This document shows positions 8,081 to 15,227 of a stretch of 16,150 nucleotides of DNA, piece by piece. Numbering within the stretch: the first letter of the stretch is position 1; each line of letters starts with the position of its first letter. The notes under the pieces are model-generated. The model made no database searches and had not been told where the DNA came from. It saw nothing but the letters and a program-made list of their open reading frames with translations. The position numbers and the translations under genes were made by a program. This DNA is from Candidatus Methylomirabilota bacterium (GTDB taxonomy: Bacteria > Methylomirabilota > Methylomirabilia > Methylomirabilales > Methylomirabilaceae): assembly GCA_028869615.1 (NCBI GenBank), contig JAGWRQ010000026.1, positions 1-16,150 on the forward strand, in the 5' to 3' direction.

Positions 8081-8096
8081 AGGTCCGTCGCAGGTT

Positions 8097-9035
8097 TCAG
8101 TGACGCGGCCGAGCTTTGGTCGGCTGCGGACGGCCTGTGAATGCCAGCACCGCCTCGGCCGAGGTGAGGAGGAACGCTTTGAACGCGACTGCCGCCCGAC
8201 TGAGATGCTTGTCTTCACGATGCACCACAAACCACTGCCGTCGCAGGGGAAGCCCCTGAACATCCAGCACCACCAGACGCTTGAGCTTCAATTCCATACG
8301 AAGAACATGACGGGAGAGCAGGGCAACGCCGAGCCCTGCGGCCACCGCCTCCTTGACGGCGCTGTTATCCCCCAACTCCAACCCAACCCTGAGCTTCACC
8401 CCTTGCTGGCGGAAGAATTCATCCGCATTGAGACGGGTTCCTGAGCCCACCTCGCGCGCGATAAAGACCTCCCGGGCCAGACGATCCACCGGAATCCGTC
8501 TGGCCGTGGCGAGCGGATGAGATGGGGCGGCGACGACCACGATCTCGTCGGAGAGAAACGGTTCGGCTACATGGGGCACTTCCTCAGGAGGACGCCCCAT
8601 GACGACGAGGTCAACCTCATTGTGCAGGAGGCGGTCTCGCGCAAGCGCGCGGTTGGTGACCTCCAGATTGATGGTGATGCCGGGGTACTGCTGCTGAAAT
8701 GCCCCGAGCAATGAAGGTAGGACATAGGCGCCGGCGGTGCTGACGGCGGCAAGGGCGATCCGTCCCCGTTTCAGACCGTCAAGCTCTTGCATAGCCAGCC
8801 TGGCTTCGTCGGTCAGCGCACAGATCCTTTCGGCGTAGGGCAGGAGTTCTTTGCCTGCCTCGGTCAAGACAATGGTCCGGCCGACCCGTTCGAAGAAGGT
8901 CGCATCGAGGGCCCGCTCCAGCTCCCGAACTTGCGCCGAGACGGCAGGCTGGGACAAGAAAAGCTCCTCGGCCGCGCGGGAGTAGCTGCCGCGCCTGGCG
9001 ACCGCCAGAAAGACACGAAGCTGATGAAAGGTCAT
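8097..9035 (-). CDS. LysR-family transcriptional regulator
   Basis: This 312-residue regulator has an N-terminal winged helix (residues 1-60, MTFHQLRVFLAVARRGSYSR followed by the AAEELFLSQPAVS recognition helix) and a two-lobed periplasmic-binding-protein-like effector domain (about 88-300). It is most like the CbbR/CysB side of the family, but the effector cannot be read from sequence. The start ATG 9035 gives a standard LysR N-terminus, yet no Shine-Dalgarno precedes it. Instead a promoter 6 bases upstream predicts a leaderless mRNA. It is divergent from purC and convergent with ntrC. LysR regulators usually repress their own gene and activate a divergent one, so self-regulation is likely. 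purC would be an unusual target. A CBB-cycle regulator role is possible but no RuBisCO gene is in view. Confidence 0.9.
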   Translation of the reverse strand: MTFHQLRVFLAVARRGSYSRAAEELFLSQPAVSAQVRELERALDATFFERVGRTIVLTEAGKELLPYAERICALTDEARLAMQELDGLKRGRIALAAVSTAGAYVLPSLLGAFQQQYPGITINLEVTNRALARDRLLHNEVDLVVMGRPPEEVPHVAEPFLSDEIVVVAAPSHPLATARRIPVDRLAREVFIAREVGSGTRLNADEFFRQQGVKLRVGLELGDNSAVKEAVAAGLGVALLSRHVLRMELKLKRLVVLDVQGLPLRRQWFVVHREDKHLSRAAVAFKAFLLTSAEAVLAFTGRPQPTKARPRH

Positions 9036-9041
9036 GGCTGT

Positions 9042-9071
9042 ATTATAAGGAAAAACTTATAGATATGGCAA
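9042..9071 (-). promoter_or_regulatory. lysR promoter, predicted leaderless start
   Basis: On the minus strand, TTGCCA (9071-9066, 5 of 6 matches) and TATAAT (9047-9042, perfect) are 18 bases apart. The distance from the -10 box to the ATG at 9035 is 6 bases, so the predicted transcription start coincides with the start codon. Confidence 0.55.
9044..9061. promoter_or_regulatory. inverted repeat overlapping the lysR promoter, possible LysR operator
   Basis: TATAAG (9044-9049) and CTTATA (9056-9061) form a perfect dyad with a 6-base A-rich spacer. It covers the -10 box and the spacer of the lysR promoter. A further CTTAT occurs at 9088-9092, 32 bases (about three helix turns) from the right half-site. 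This fits the recognition and activation site layout of LysR regulators. Confidence 0.42.
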
Positions 9072-9092
9072 ATATTTCGTGCTTAACCTTAT

Positions 9093-9121
9093 TTGACTTT
9101 ATGGCGAGACTGTTGCATACT
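9093..9121 (+). promoter_or_regulatory. possible purC promoter
   Basis: TTGACT (9093-9098) and CATACT (9116-9121) are 17 bases apart, matching the sigma-70 consensus at 5 and 4 positions. The predicted start near 9128 gives a leader of about 90 bases. No purine riboswitch fold was recognised in the leader. Confidence 0.45.
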
Positions 9122-9219
9122 GGAGGTCATATCGCAGCGAATGTACAGAGCCGCGCACCGGCTCTTGATCGCAGCCATATGACGCACCCACCTCGAAGGA
9201 GTTTGCCTCGCGAGCTGAC

Positions 9220-10146
9220 ATGGATACGCACAATATCTCAATTGACATGACCGAACCGGTTGTACTGACAACGGAGTGTCCTGAGCTCGCCCTCTACGCA
9301 AGGGGGAAGGTTCGGGACATCTATGACTTCGGTGATCGTCTGCTGCTGGTGGCCACAGATCGGATCTCAGCGTTCGACGTAGTCCTGCCGACGGGCATTC
9401 CGGGAAAGGGGAGGGTCCTCACAGCCCTCTCAGCGTTCTGGTTTCACGTGACCGCGGACTTGGTGCCCAACCACCTGCTCACCACCGAGGTGGATGCCTT
9501 CCCACCAACGTGCCGGCCCTACCGCGAGACGCTTCAGGGGCGAAGTATGCTGGTGAAGAAGACGAAACCCCTTCCCATTGAGTGCATTGTCAGAGGGTAC
9601 CTTTCCGGCTCGGGCTGGGCGGAATATCAAAAGACTGGGGCCGTTTCCGGCATCCCACTAGCGGCGGGTTTGCTGGAGTCCTGTCGCCTCGACCCGCCCC
9701 TCTTCACCCCTTCAACAAAGGCGGAGCAGGGCGCGCATGATGTCAACATCACGTTTGACGAGGCAGCCGCTCAACTCGGTACGGAGATGGCTGAGCGTGT
9801 CCGCAAGCTGAGTCTGGCGCTATACGAGCGAGCCCGGGCGTATGCCTTAGAGCGGGGAATCATCATCGCCGACACGAAGTTCGAGTTTGGGCTGCTTGAC
9901 GGCAATCTCATTCTGATCGACGAGGTGCTCACCCCTGACTCCTCCCGTTTCTGGCCATGCGATACCTATGCGCCGGGCCGGTCCCAACCGAGTTTCGACA
10001 AGCAGTTCGTGCGAGACTATTTGAAGTCGATTGCGTGGGAGCTGCGGGAGCCGGGACCGGAACTGCCCCCAGAGATTGTAGCGCGAACCTACGCTAAGTA
10101 TCAGGAAGCGCTGCGACGGCTGACCGGAGCCGGGCTGTCGTCATGA
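9220..10146 (+). CDS. purC: phosphoribosylaminoimidazole-succinocarboxamide (SAICAR) synthase
   Basis: This enzyme joins CAIR and aspartate with ATP to give SAICAR in purine biosynthesis. Its 308 residues are the length of the longer bacterial/yeast-type PurC. Signature segments: [20 protein letters not shown] with ISAFD (nucleotide-binding N-lobe, about residues 29-53), [24 protein letters not shown], and [10 protein letters not shown] followed by [14 protein letters not shown]. The start is uncertain. ATG 9220 and ATG 9247 are in frame and neither has a good ribosome site at normal distance; GAAGGAG at 9195-9201 is 18 bases before the first. It is a lone pur gene here, followed after 19 bases by a small membrane-protein gene. 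Only the start is in doubt. Confidence 0.95.
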   Translation: MDTHNISIDMTEPVVLTTECPELALYARGKVRDIYDFGDRLLLVATDRISAFDVVLPTGIPGKGRVLTALSAFWFHVTADLVPNHLLTTEVDAFPPTCRPYRETLQGRSMLVKKTKPLPIECIVRGYLSGSGWAEYQKTGAVSGIPLAAGLLESCRLDPPLFTPSTKAEQGAHDVNITFDEAAAQLGTEMAERVRKLSLALYERARAYALERGIIIADTKFEFGLLDGNLILIDEVLTPDSSRFWPCDTYAPGRSQPSFDKQFVRDYLKSIAWELREPGPELPPEIVARTYAKYQEALRRLTGAGLSS

Positions 10147-10165
10147 GGGGAAGGTATATCGGCTG

Positions 10166-10429
10166 ATGCACGGCTTCATGATCAAGACGCTGAATCAGGC
10201 GAAGCGCGTCATCGTCATCGTTGTCGGATTCACTGTCTTGCTGTTTGGAATCACCCTCATTGTGCTCCCCGGACCCGCCGTTCTGGTCATCCCGATCGGC
10301 CTGGCAATCCTGGCGACTGAGTTTGTCTGGGCGAGGAGACTGCTTGTTCGGTTCAGGTGGAAGACGAGGCGACTCAAGCATACCATCTCCAGAAAAATGC
10401 ATCACAACGCTCGTGAGCATTCAGGATAG
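10166..10429 (+). CDS. small PGPGW-type inner-membrane protein
   Basis: This 87-residue protein has two adjoining hydrophobic helices (about residues 13-33 and 36-53). Between them is the LPGPAVLVIPIGLAILATEF segment, followed by VWARRLL, typical of the PGPGW family of putative transmembrane proteins of unknown function; the second GW of the name is AV here. The tail is strongly basic and rich in Arg, Lys and His, so it should face the cytoplasm. A ribosome site GGGGAAGG ends 11 bases before the ATG. An ATG at 10178 is also in frame. The gene is 19 bases after purC and probably co-transcribed with it, and convergent with nirBD. Confidence 0.75.
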   Translation: MHGFMIKTLNQAKRVIVIVVGFTVLLFGITLIVLPGPAVLVIPIGLAILATEFVWARRLLVRFRWKTRRLKHTISRKMHHNAREHSG

Positions 10430-10489
10430 AAGCCACCACATCAGCCTCTTCCCATCAGTACCCTCGTCTTGTGAAAGCCCTTTTTTGTG

Positions 10490-13216
10490 TCAGGCGGGCG
10501 TGAGGATGATCTCGCCCTCTTCTGCGCGAACCGGATAGGTCTGGATGGTGCAGCAGTTCCCCTCCACAGAGGCACCCGTCTTGAGATCGAACTTCCTGGC
10601 ATGAAGCGGGCAGATGACCTTTCCATCGCCGATGATTCCATCGGCCAGCGGGCCTCCTCGGTGCGGGCATGTCTGTTGTGTGGCGAAGAGCTTCCCATCG
10701 CGCTGACGGAAGACGGCGATGCCGCAGCCGTCTACCACGTAATTACGGCCTTGGCCGAGCGGGATCGCGTCGACCGGGCCTAGCGGTATACCCTTTACCT
10801 CTTCATTCACACGTATGGGTTCGCTGAACTGGGCCGGATGCACGGGTTCATTCGCTTCGGCCCAAGGGTCTTTGTAGGCCTCGACCGCCCGTTCGATCTC
10901 GGCATCTAGTCGTTCACCGATCCCGTCCACATCCTTCACAAGCAACTCGCGGAGTCGCTCGATGCCGAACCGTTCGACAACTCCGTATGCTCGCTCCATG
11001 TACTTCCCGTGTTCTCGGTAATACTGGATGAAGCGACCCATGTACTTTAGGACCTCGTCGTGCGTCGTGACCGTGCACAGGAGGTCTGCGGCCCGCACGC
11101 GGGTCCCGGCGCCGCCGCCCACGTACACCTGCCAGCCGCCCTCGATGGCGACGACCCCAACGTCTTTGATCGTGGCCTCGGCGCAGTTGCGCGGACAGCC
11201 GCTGACGGAGAGCTTCATCTTGTGCGGGGTTTCGATCCCCTTGAACCGCTGCTCAACCTTGATCCCCAGCGCAACGGAATCGCCGAGCCCGAATCGGCAA
11301 AAGAGAGATCCCACACAGGTTTTGCATGAACGAACCGCCTTGGCGTAGGCGTGACCGCTGGGCATTCCTAGGTCCTTCCAGATATCCGGGAGTTGCTCCT
11401 TCCTCGCGCCCGCCAGCGCGATCCGCTGGCCGCCGGTGAGCTTGACCGCGGCGATCTGATATTTCTCCGCCACGTCGGCGATGCGCCGGAGCTGTGCCGG
11501 CGAGGTGATGCCGCCGTCGATTCGCGGAACGACCGAAAACGTCCCATCTTTCTGGATGTTGGCGTGCACCCGATCGTTGATGAATCGGGCATCGCGCTCG
11601 TCGTCGTACTCCCCACTCCAGATGGTTTTGAGGAGCGACGCCAGGGCTGTTTTGTGGCTCGGCTCTTCCTGTCCGCCGTTCAATTCGCGAAAGACCGCGC
11701 TGACGCTCTTTAACTCCTTGGCCTTGATGGCGGCGACCAACTCCGGCTTGGTCATCGGGAGGCTCGGCACATACCAGTGCTCGGCGGGGTCCTCTGCCAC
11801 TTCGCCGGCATAAACCTCGAGGAGCTGTTCAATGAGCTTCTTGCACCCCCCGCAACTGGTGCCGGCCCTTGTGTGTACTCCGATCTGCGAGACTGATCGG
11901 CACTTGCCGAACTCGATCGCCTCCTTGATCTGACCCTTGGAGATCCCATGACAGTGACAGATCTGGGCGTGATCTGGCAGATCAAACACCGAAAGGATAG
12001 GCGCGCCGGTGGAGGTGCCGAAGAGCAGATCGGCCCGCCGCTCCGGCAGTTCCGCGCCTAGCAGGAACATCTGGGTGAGCACCCCGGCGGTGTCCGTCTC
12101 TCCCAATAGGATGGTACCGACGAGCCGATTCTCGCGTATGACCATCTTCTTATAGACGCCCCGCACCGGCTCGATATAACTGACGACCTCGTCTTGGGGA
12201 CCGGCGGGGCTCGTCTCGCCGATAGAGACGAGTTGCACGCCCATGACCTTCAGCTTGCTGACGGGCTTGGAGCCCTGGTACTCAACATTGGAGGAGTTGC
12301 CGGCCAGATGCTCCGCCGCTACCCTGGCCTGCTCGTACAGAGGCGCCACGAGGCCATAGAGCTTCCCGCGATGCTGTACGCACTCACCGACGGCGTAGAT
12401 GTCGGGATCGGAGGTCTGCATCTGGTCATTCACGAGGATTCCTCGATCCGCCGCGAGTCCGGACGCCCCGGCGAGTTCGGCATTGGGCCGGATGCCACAG
12501 CTCACCACGACCATATCGGTGTCAAGCGCCGTACCGTCCTGAAATTCCAGACCCGCGACCCGCTTCTCCCCGAGCACACGCGTCGTGGTCTTTTCGAGCA
12601 GCACCTGCACATCCATCTGCTCCATCGTTTGTTGCAGGAGCGCGCCTCCCTCGGCATCCAATTGCTGCGCCATCAACCACGGCATCATTTCGACGACCGT
12701 GACCTGGAGTCCGAGGGAGAGCAGGCCTCGCGCAGCCTCCAGACCCAGCAGACCGCCGCCGATGACGGCAGCCTTCCGGCATCCCCTCGCGTATGCCTCA
12801 ATCGCCTGACAGTCATCGAGCGTCCGATAGACGAAGACGCCGGTCTTCTCCGCACCGTCCATGGGAGGCACAAACGGTCGGCTGCCGGTGGCGATGATCA
12901 GGGTATCGTACGACTCTTCCACGCCACCGCTGCCCCGCACCACCTTGTTGTCGCGATCGATCGCTGTGGCGGTCACCCCGGCATGTAGCGTGATGTCGTG
13001 CTCGCGGTACCAGTCGAGCGAGTTCAGAAAAATTCGCTTGGCGTCCTTCGCGCCGGTCAGGACATCCGAGAGGAGGGTGCGGTCATAGTTGCCGTACGGC
13101 TCCGCGCCGAACATGGCGACCTGAAACCGTTCACGATTCCGCGAAAGGATCTCCTGAACAATCTTAGCCCCGGCCATACCGTTGCCGATGACGACTAGTC
13201 TTTTTCGTTGGTCCAT
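10490..13216 (-). CDS. nirB: NADH-nitrite reductase, NirB-NirD fusion with C-terminal Rieske domain
   Basis: This cytoplasmic enzyme reduces nitrite to ammonium with NAD(P)H. One 908-residue chain holds all parts. An FAD/NAD(P) oxidoreductase (about 1-400) has GNGMAG and GGGLLG loops. A BFD-type [2Fe-2S] domain has Cys420, 422, 455 and 458. A ferredoxin-like sulfite/nitrite reductase half-domain spans about 545-625. The siroheme/4Fe-4S domain has Cys634, 640, 674 and 678 (C-x5-C, C-x3-C). A Rieske domain (about 800-905) has Cys850, His852, Cys869 and His872. NirB is normally about 800-850 residues with NirD separate; the fused layout recalls fungal nitrite reductases. The second BFD-like segment (about 487-530) lacks its usual C-x2-C. 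The start ATG 13216 has GGAGG 6 bases upstream. Sigma-54 control suggests assimilation rather than dissimilatory ammonification, though the sequence alone does not exclude the latter. Confidence 0.95.
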   Translation of the reverse strand: MDQRKRLVVIGNGMAGAKIVQEILSRNRERFQVAMFGAEPYGNYDRTLLSDVLTGAKDAKRIFLNSLDWYREHDITLHAGVTATAIDRDNKVVRGSGGVEESYDTLIIATGSRPFVPPMDGAEKTGVFVYRTLDDCQAIEAYARGCRKAAVIGGGLLGLEAARGLLSLGLQVTVVEMMPWLMAQQLDAEGGALLQQTMEQMDVQVLLEKTTTRVLGEKRVAGLEFQDGTALDTDMVVVSCGIRPNAELAGASGLAADRGILVNDQMQTSDPDIYAVGECVQHRGKLYGLVAPLYEQARVAAEHLAGNSSNVEYQGSKPVSKLKVMGVQLVSIGETSPAGPQDEVVSYIEPVRGVYKKMVIRENRLVGTILLGETDTAGVLTQMFLLGAELPERRADLLFGTSTGAPILSVFDLPDHAQICHCHGISKGQIKEAIEFGKCRSVSQIGVHTRAGTSCGGCKKLIEQLLEVYAGEVAEDPAEHWYVPSLPMTKPELVAAIKAKELKSVSAVFRELNGGQEEPSHKTALASLLKTIWSGEYDDERDARFINDRVHANIQKDGTFSVVPRIDGGITSPAQLRRIADVAEKYQIAAVKLTGGQRIALAGARKEQLPDIWKDLGMPSGHAYAKAVRSCKTCVGSLFCRFGLGDSVALGIKVEQRFKGIETPHKMKLSVSGCPRNCAEATIKDVGVVAIEGGWQVYVGGGAGTRVRAADLLCTVTTHDEVLKYMGRFIQYYREHGKYMERAYGVVERFGIERLRELLVKDVDGIGERLDAEIERAVEAYKDPWAEANEPVHPAQFSEPIRVNEEVKGIPLGPVDAIPLGQGRNYVVDGCGIAVFRQRDGKLFATQQTCPHRGGPLADGIIGDGKVICPLHARKFDLKTGASVEGNCCTIQTYPVRAEEGEIILTPA

Positions 13217-13240
13217 TGTGTGCCTCCACTGCCTATACAG

Positions 13241-13275
13241 AACGATGCCGGTCCCTTATTGGAACCGGCGTCGTT
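13241..13275 (-). other. 12-bp hairpin in the nirBD leader
   Basis: On the plus strand AACGATGCCGGT (13241-13252) faces ACCGGCGTCGTT (13264-13275). Eleven positions are Watson-Crick pairs; the sixth is a G-U wobble in plus-strand RNA and a C-A mismatch in minus-strand RNA. CC/GG and one bulged A extend it inward to a 6-base loop. It ends 24 bases before the nirBD ATG and inside the predicted mRNA leader. No U tract follows on either strand. Confidence 0.5.
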
Positions 13276-13325
13276 GCCGTCTTGACGCCACCCCGCCTCG
13301 GGTGACCTTTTGTCTCACATATTGC

Positions 13326-13340
13326 GCAATTACAATGCCA
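13326..13340 (-). promoter_or_regulatory. sigma-54 promoter of nirBD
   Basis: Read on the minus strand, TGGCATT-GTAA-TTGC matches the -24/-12 consensus TGGCACG-N4-TTGC at 9 of 11 defined bases. GG (13339-13338) and GC (13327-13326) are exactly 10 bases apart. The predicted start is near 13314, giving a leader of about 98 bases. A 10-bp palindrome ATTGCGCAAT (13321-13330) overlaps the -12 element. No clear NtrC enhancer dyad was seen upstream. Confidence 0.65.
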
Positions 13341-13490
13341 ACTGTTCAGGCGGTCGATTCAAAGACGTTATGACTCGTTAAATTAAAGGGTTAGGACGCA
13401 ACATCAACCCCGTCGCAAACGCTGTTGGGGAAGATGGCTGCGCGATAGAGAGGCAATGGCGTGAGAGAAATGTTCATATGTTAGGCGCAA

Positions 13491-13542
13491 GGCCAGATTT
13501 CTTGAGGACGAGAAGTCTTTTCGAATTTGGCCTCTTTTGTTT
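13491..13542 (+). terminator. orphan terminator-like hairpin
   Basis: In plus-strand RNA, GGCCAGAUUU (13491-13500) pairs with GAAUUUGGCC (13523-13532) over 10 bp including two G-U pairs. AGGAC (13505-13509) pairs with GUCUU (13515-13519) inside, with a GAGAA loop. The stem is followed directly by UCUUUUGUUU (13533-13542). No plus-strand gene ends upstream. It lies 124 bases before the protease ATG, so it is either an attenuator in that leader or the end of a small RNA. Confidence 0.4.
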
Positions 13543-13665
13543 CAGTTCCTATTCTGGTATCTTCTCCGTTAGTCCGCGTGCTCGGTGATTTCCAATGAAG
13601 GAGCGACAAGTTTGCGCCGGAGAACGAAGGCGACGGGTCCGCGGCGAAATGAGGAGAGAGGGGAA

Positions 13666-14682
13666 ATGGACCGACAGATGAGGATGATGGCCTTGCTTGT
13701 GGGCCTTGCATTGATCACGCCTCGATTAAGCTGGGGCGAAGCTCACACGGCAATCGAGAAAAGGTTTGCCCCCCTGCTGGAGCAGGCCCGGACGATTCGT
13801 GACAAGGAGGAGCAGACCCAATCGGTTTCCGGCATCGGAAAGATGATGTGTCAGTCGTTTCCCAAAGAACCCGGGGTTCGAGTGCTTCAGGAGGCCCTGA
13901 CCCTTTCGCGAGCCATTGCCTCGCCGTTAGCACGTTCCATGCAGCAGTACTGGATAGCCGTCTCGCTTGCGGGGGAATGCGGCGAGATCGATGAGGCGAT
14001 CCGTATTGCCCGGAGCATTGATGATCTTAATCAGCGCGTTAACGCCATTCAGACCATCGAGAAGATCCAAAAAGAGGCGGAGAAAGAGAGCATAAACATC
14101 GTGCGCCCTGAGGAAGAAGAGATGCGGCGGGCGCTGGAGCAAGCGCCGCCGTTCCTCGTGACCGTTGAGAATGTCGATGGCGAAGGGAGCGTCAAAAGCT
14201 TTGCTCACGGATTTATCGCGGACTCTCGAGGGTACGTGCTCACCAACGCGCATCTGGACAAAGGGGGCAACATCCTGGTGTTGCACCTTAACAAGGAATA
14301 TAGCGCCGATATCATAAGGCGTCTGGGGAGCTCCGATATCCTCCTGCTCCGGTTACAGAAGGTCGCGCGATCACTTCCGGCTGCCACCCTCTCCGACCGA
14401 CCGGAACTTATCCAGAACGAAACGGTTGTCGGTACCGTATGCGGTCCGATCGGAGGTGTCAGAAAAAGGGTTGGGATTTTCGAAAAGTCGTTGAATGGCG
14501 GACAGGCATTCAGCGCGGACTTTCAGTCGGATGGCATTGAACAAGGCTGCAGTGGGGCCCCTCTCCTCAACCTCAAGCGTGAGGTGGTGGGGATGGTGTA
14601 CGGGGTCTCTCCCAATGATCGATTTGGCTTCGCGAAACCCAGCACCGAGCTCCGCAAAATCCTTGAAAAGGCCTTGAAGTAA
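13666..14682 (+). CDS. secreted trypsin-like serine protease with N-terminal helical repeats
   Basis: This 338-residue protein is probably exported. Residues 1-24 are a signal peptide with a hydrophobic core (MMALLVGLALI) ending SWG-EA. Residues about 28-140 are helical repeats in the style (A..A..I.D...R..A...IA...A..G...EA), including DEAIRIARSIDDLNQRVNAI, likely a protein-interaction solenoid. Residues about 160-335 form a chymotrypsin-fold S1C-type protease with a full triad: His196 in LTNAHLDKG, Asp224 in GSSDILLLRL and Ser296 in GCSGAPLLNL. The nucleophile motif is GCSGAPL where GNSGGPL is usual in Deg proteases, and there is no PDZ domain. The start is ATG 13666 with GGAGAGAGGGG just upstream; an in-frame ATG at 13585 would bury the signal peptide. 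Probably a periplasmic stress or regulatory protease; the substrate is unknown. Confidence 0.82.
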   Translation: MDRQMRMMALLVGLALITPRLSWGEAHTAIEKRFAPLLEQARTIRDKEEQTQSVSGIGKMMCQSFPKEPGVRVLQEALTLSRAIASPLARSMQQYWIAVSLAGECGEIDEAIRIARSIDDLNQRVNAIQTIEKIQKEAEKESINIVRPEEEEMRRALEQAPPFLVTVENVDGEGSVKSFAHGFIADSRGYVLTNAHLDKGGNILVLHLNKEYSADIIRRLGSSDILLLRLQKVARSLPAATLSDRPELIQNETVVGTVCGPIGGVRKRVGIFEKSLNGGQAFSADFQSDGIEQGCSGAPLLNLKREVVGMVYGVSPNDRFGFAKPSTELRKILEKALK

Positions 14683-14801
14683 AGGTCGAAGGACAGATTC
14701 ATTGGTTCGCAATGTCCCACACTGATCCCCAACCGGTCAAGACTATCCGGTCGATAAACGCTGCCAGCTTCATTGGCCAGGAAGCGCCTTATGTCCGTAC
14801 A

Positions 14802-14828
14802 GGTCGATGTCGAGTCTGACCCCAATTA
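14802..14828. repeat. possible repeat-associated tail after the toxin gene
   Basis: Immediately past the toxin stop, the minus strand reads TTGGGGTCAGACTCGACATC. I recall similar GGGGTCAGACTC words as dispersed sequence near mobile elements in several bacteria, but no second copy lies in this window. The assignment is weak. Confidence 0.2.
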
Positions 14829-15227
14829 CGCAAACAACGCCTCAAAGTCTCTTGGTGTAACGATCCTCACGCGGCGAAAGTGCTTGATGTCCAGCAGATC
14901 AGTATCGCCTGTGACAAGATAATCGGCTTTTGCAGCCAGCGCGCAGGCCAGCACGTGATCGTCGTCTTGGTCCCGGCATATTCTGCCAATCTTGGGCTCG
15001 TAGTCAATGATCTCAGCGATAGCTTCACGGATCGGTTCCAGTGCCGCAGCGACCTCCTCGTGTGAGAGACGGAACTTTCGTGCAAGAATGCGCCGAACCT
15101 CAGTGATGATGAAGGGGCACGAGACGAGGGACAACTCACCGGTTCTCGCCCTGCGCAGTAATGTGGAGCAGATCCCCTCCGTAATAATTGCCGCAATGAG
15201 GACATTGGTGTCAAAAACGGCAATCAT
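14826..15227 (-). CDS. PIN-domain toxin (putative ribonuclease of a toxin-antitoxin pair)
   Basis: This 133-residue PIN-fold protein has the acidic residues that bind the catalytic metal: Asp6 in FDTNVLIAA, Glu43 in IITEVRRIL, Asp88-Asp90 in RDQDDDHVLACALA and Asp108/Asp110 in VTGDTDLLDI. That pattern is typical of the PIN family annotated as putative toxin-antitoxin toxins. Such proteins cleave RNA in the cytoplasm when free of the antitoxin. Its ATG overlaps the stop of the upstream antitoxin gene (ATGA at 15227-15224), and it has no strong ribosome site of its own, so translation is coupled. All acidic positions are intact and there is no frameshift, so the toxin should be functional. The target RNA is unknown. 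Confidence 0.88.
   Translation of the reverse strand: MIAVFDTNVLIAAIITEGICSTLLRRARTGELSLVSCPFIITEVRRILARKFRLSHEEVAAALEPIREAIAEIIDYEPKIGRICRDQDDDHVLACALAAKADYLVTGDTDLLDIKHFRRVRIVTPRDFEALFA

Larger units (their letters stand above)
13217..13665. other. divergent control region between nirBD and the protease gene
   Basis: This 449-base gap has no credible gene. On the nirBD side it holds the sigma-54 promoter and leader hairpin; on the protease side the terminator-like hairpin. The stretch 13370-13390 is AT-rich against its surroundings. No convincing promoter was found for the protease gene. Confidence 0.6.

Noticed and set aside
8081..8096. Terminator between the convergent ntrC and lysR genes
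   Set aside because: Only 16 bases separate the stop codons and they hold no stem or U tract.
10430..10489. Terminator between the PGPGW gene and nirBD around the T run at 10481-10486
   Set aside because: No GC-rich stem precedes the T run on either strand.
13241..13275. ANTAR-type (NasR) antiterminator target in the nirBD leader
   Set aside because: The minus-strand loop is six bases but reads AAUAAG, with A rather than G at position four. There is one hairpin instead of two and no terminator follows.
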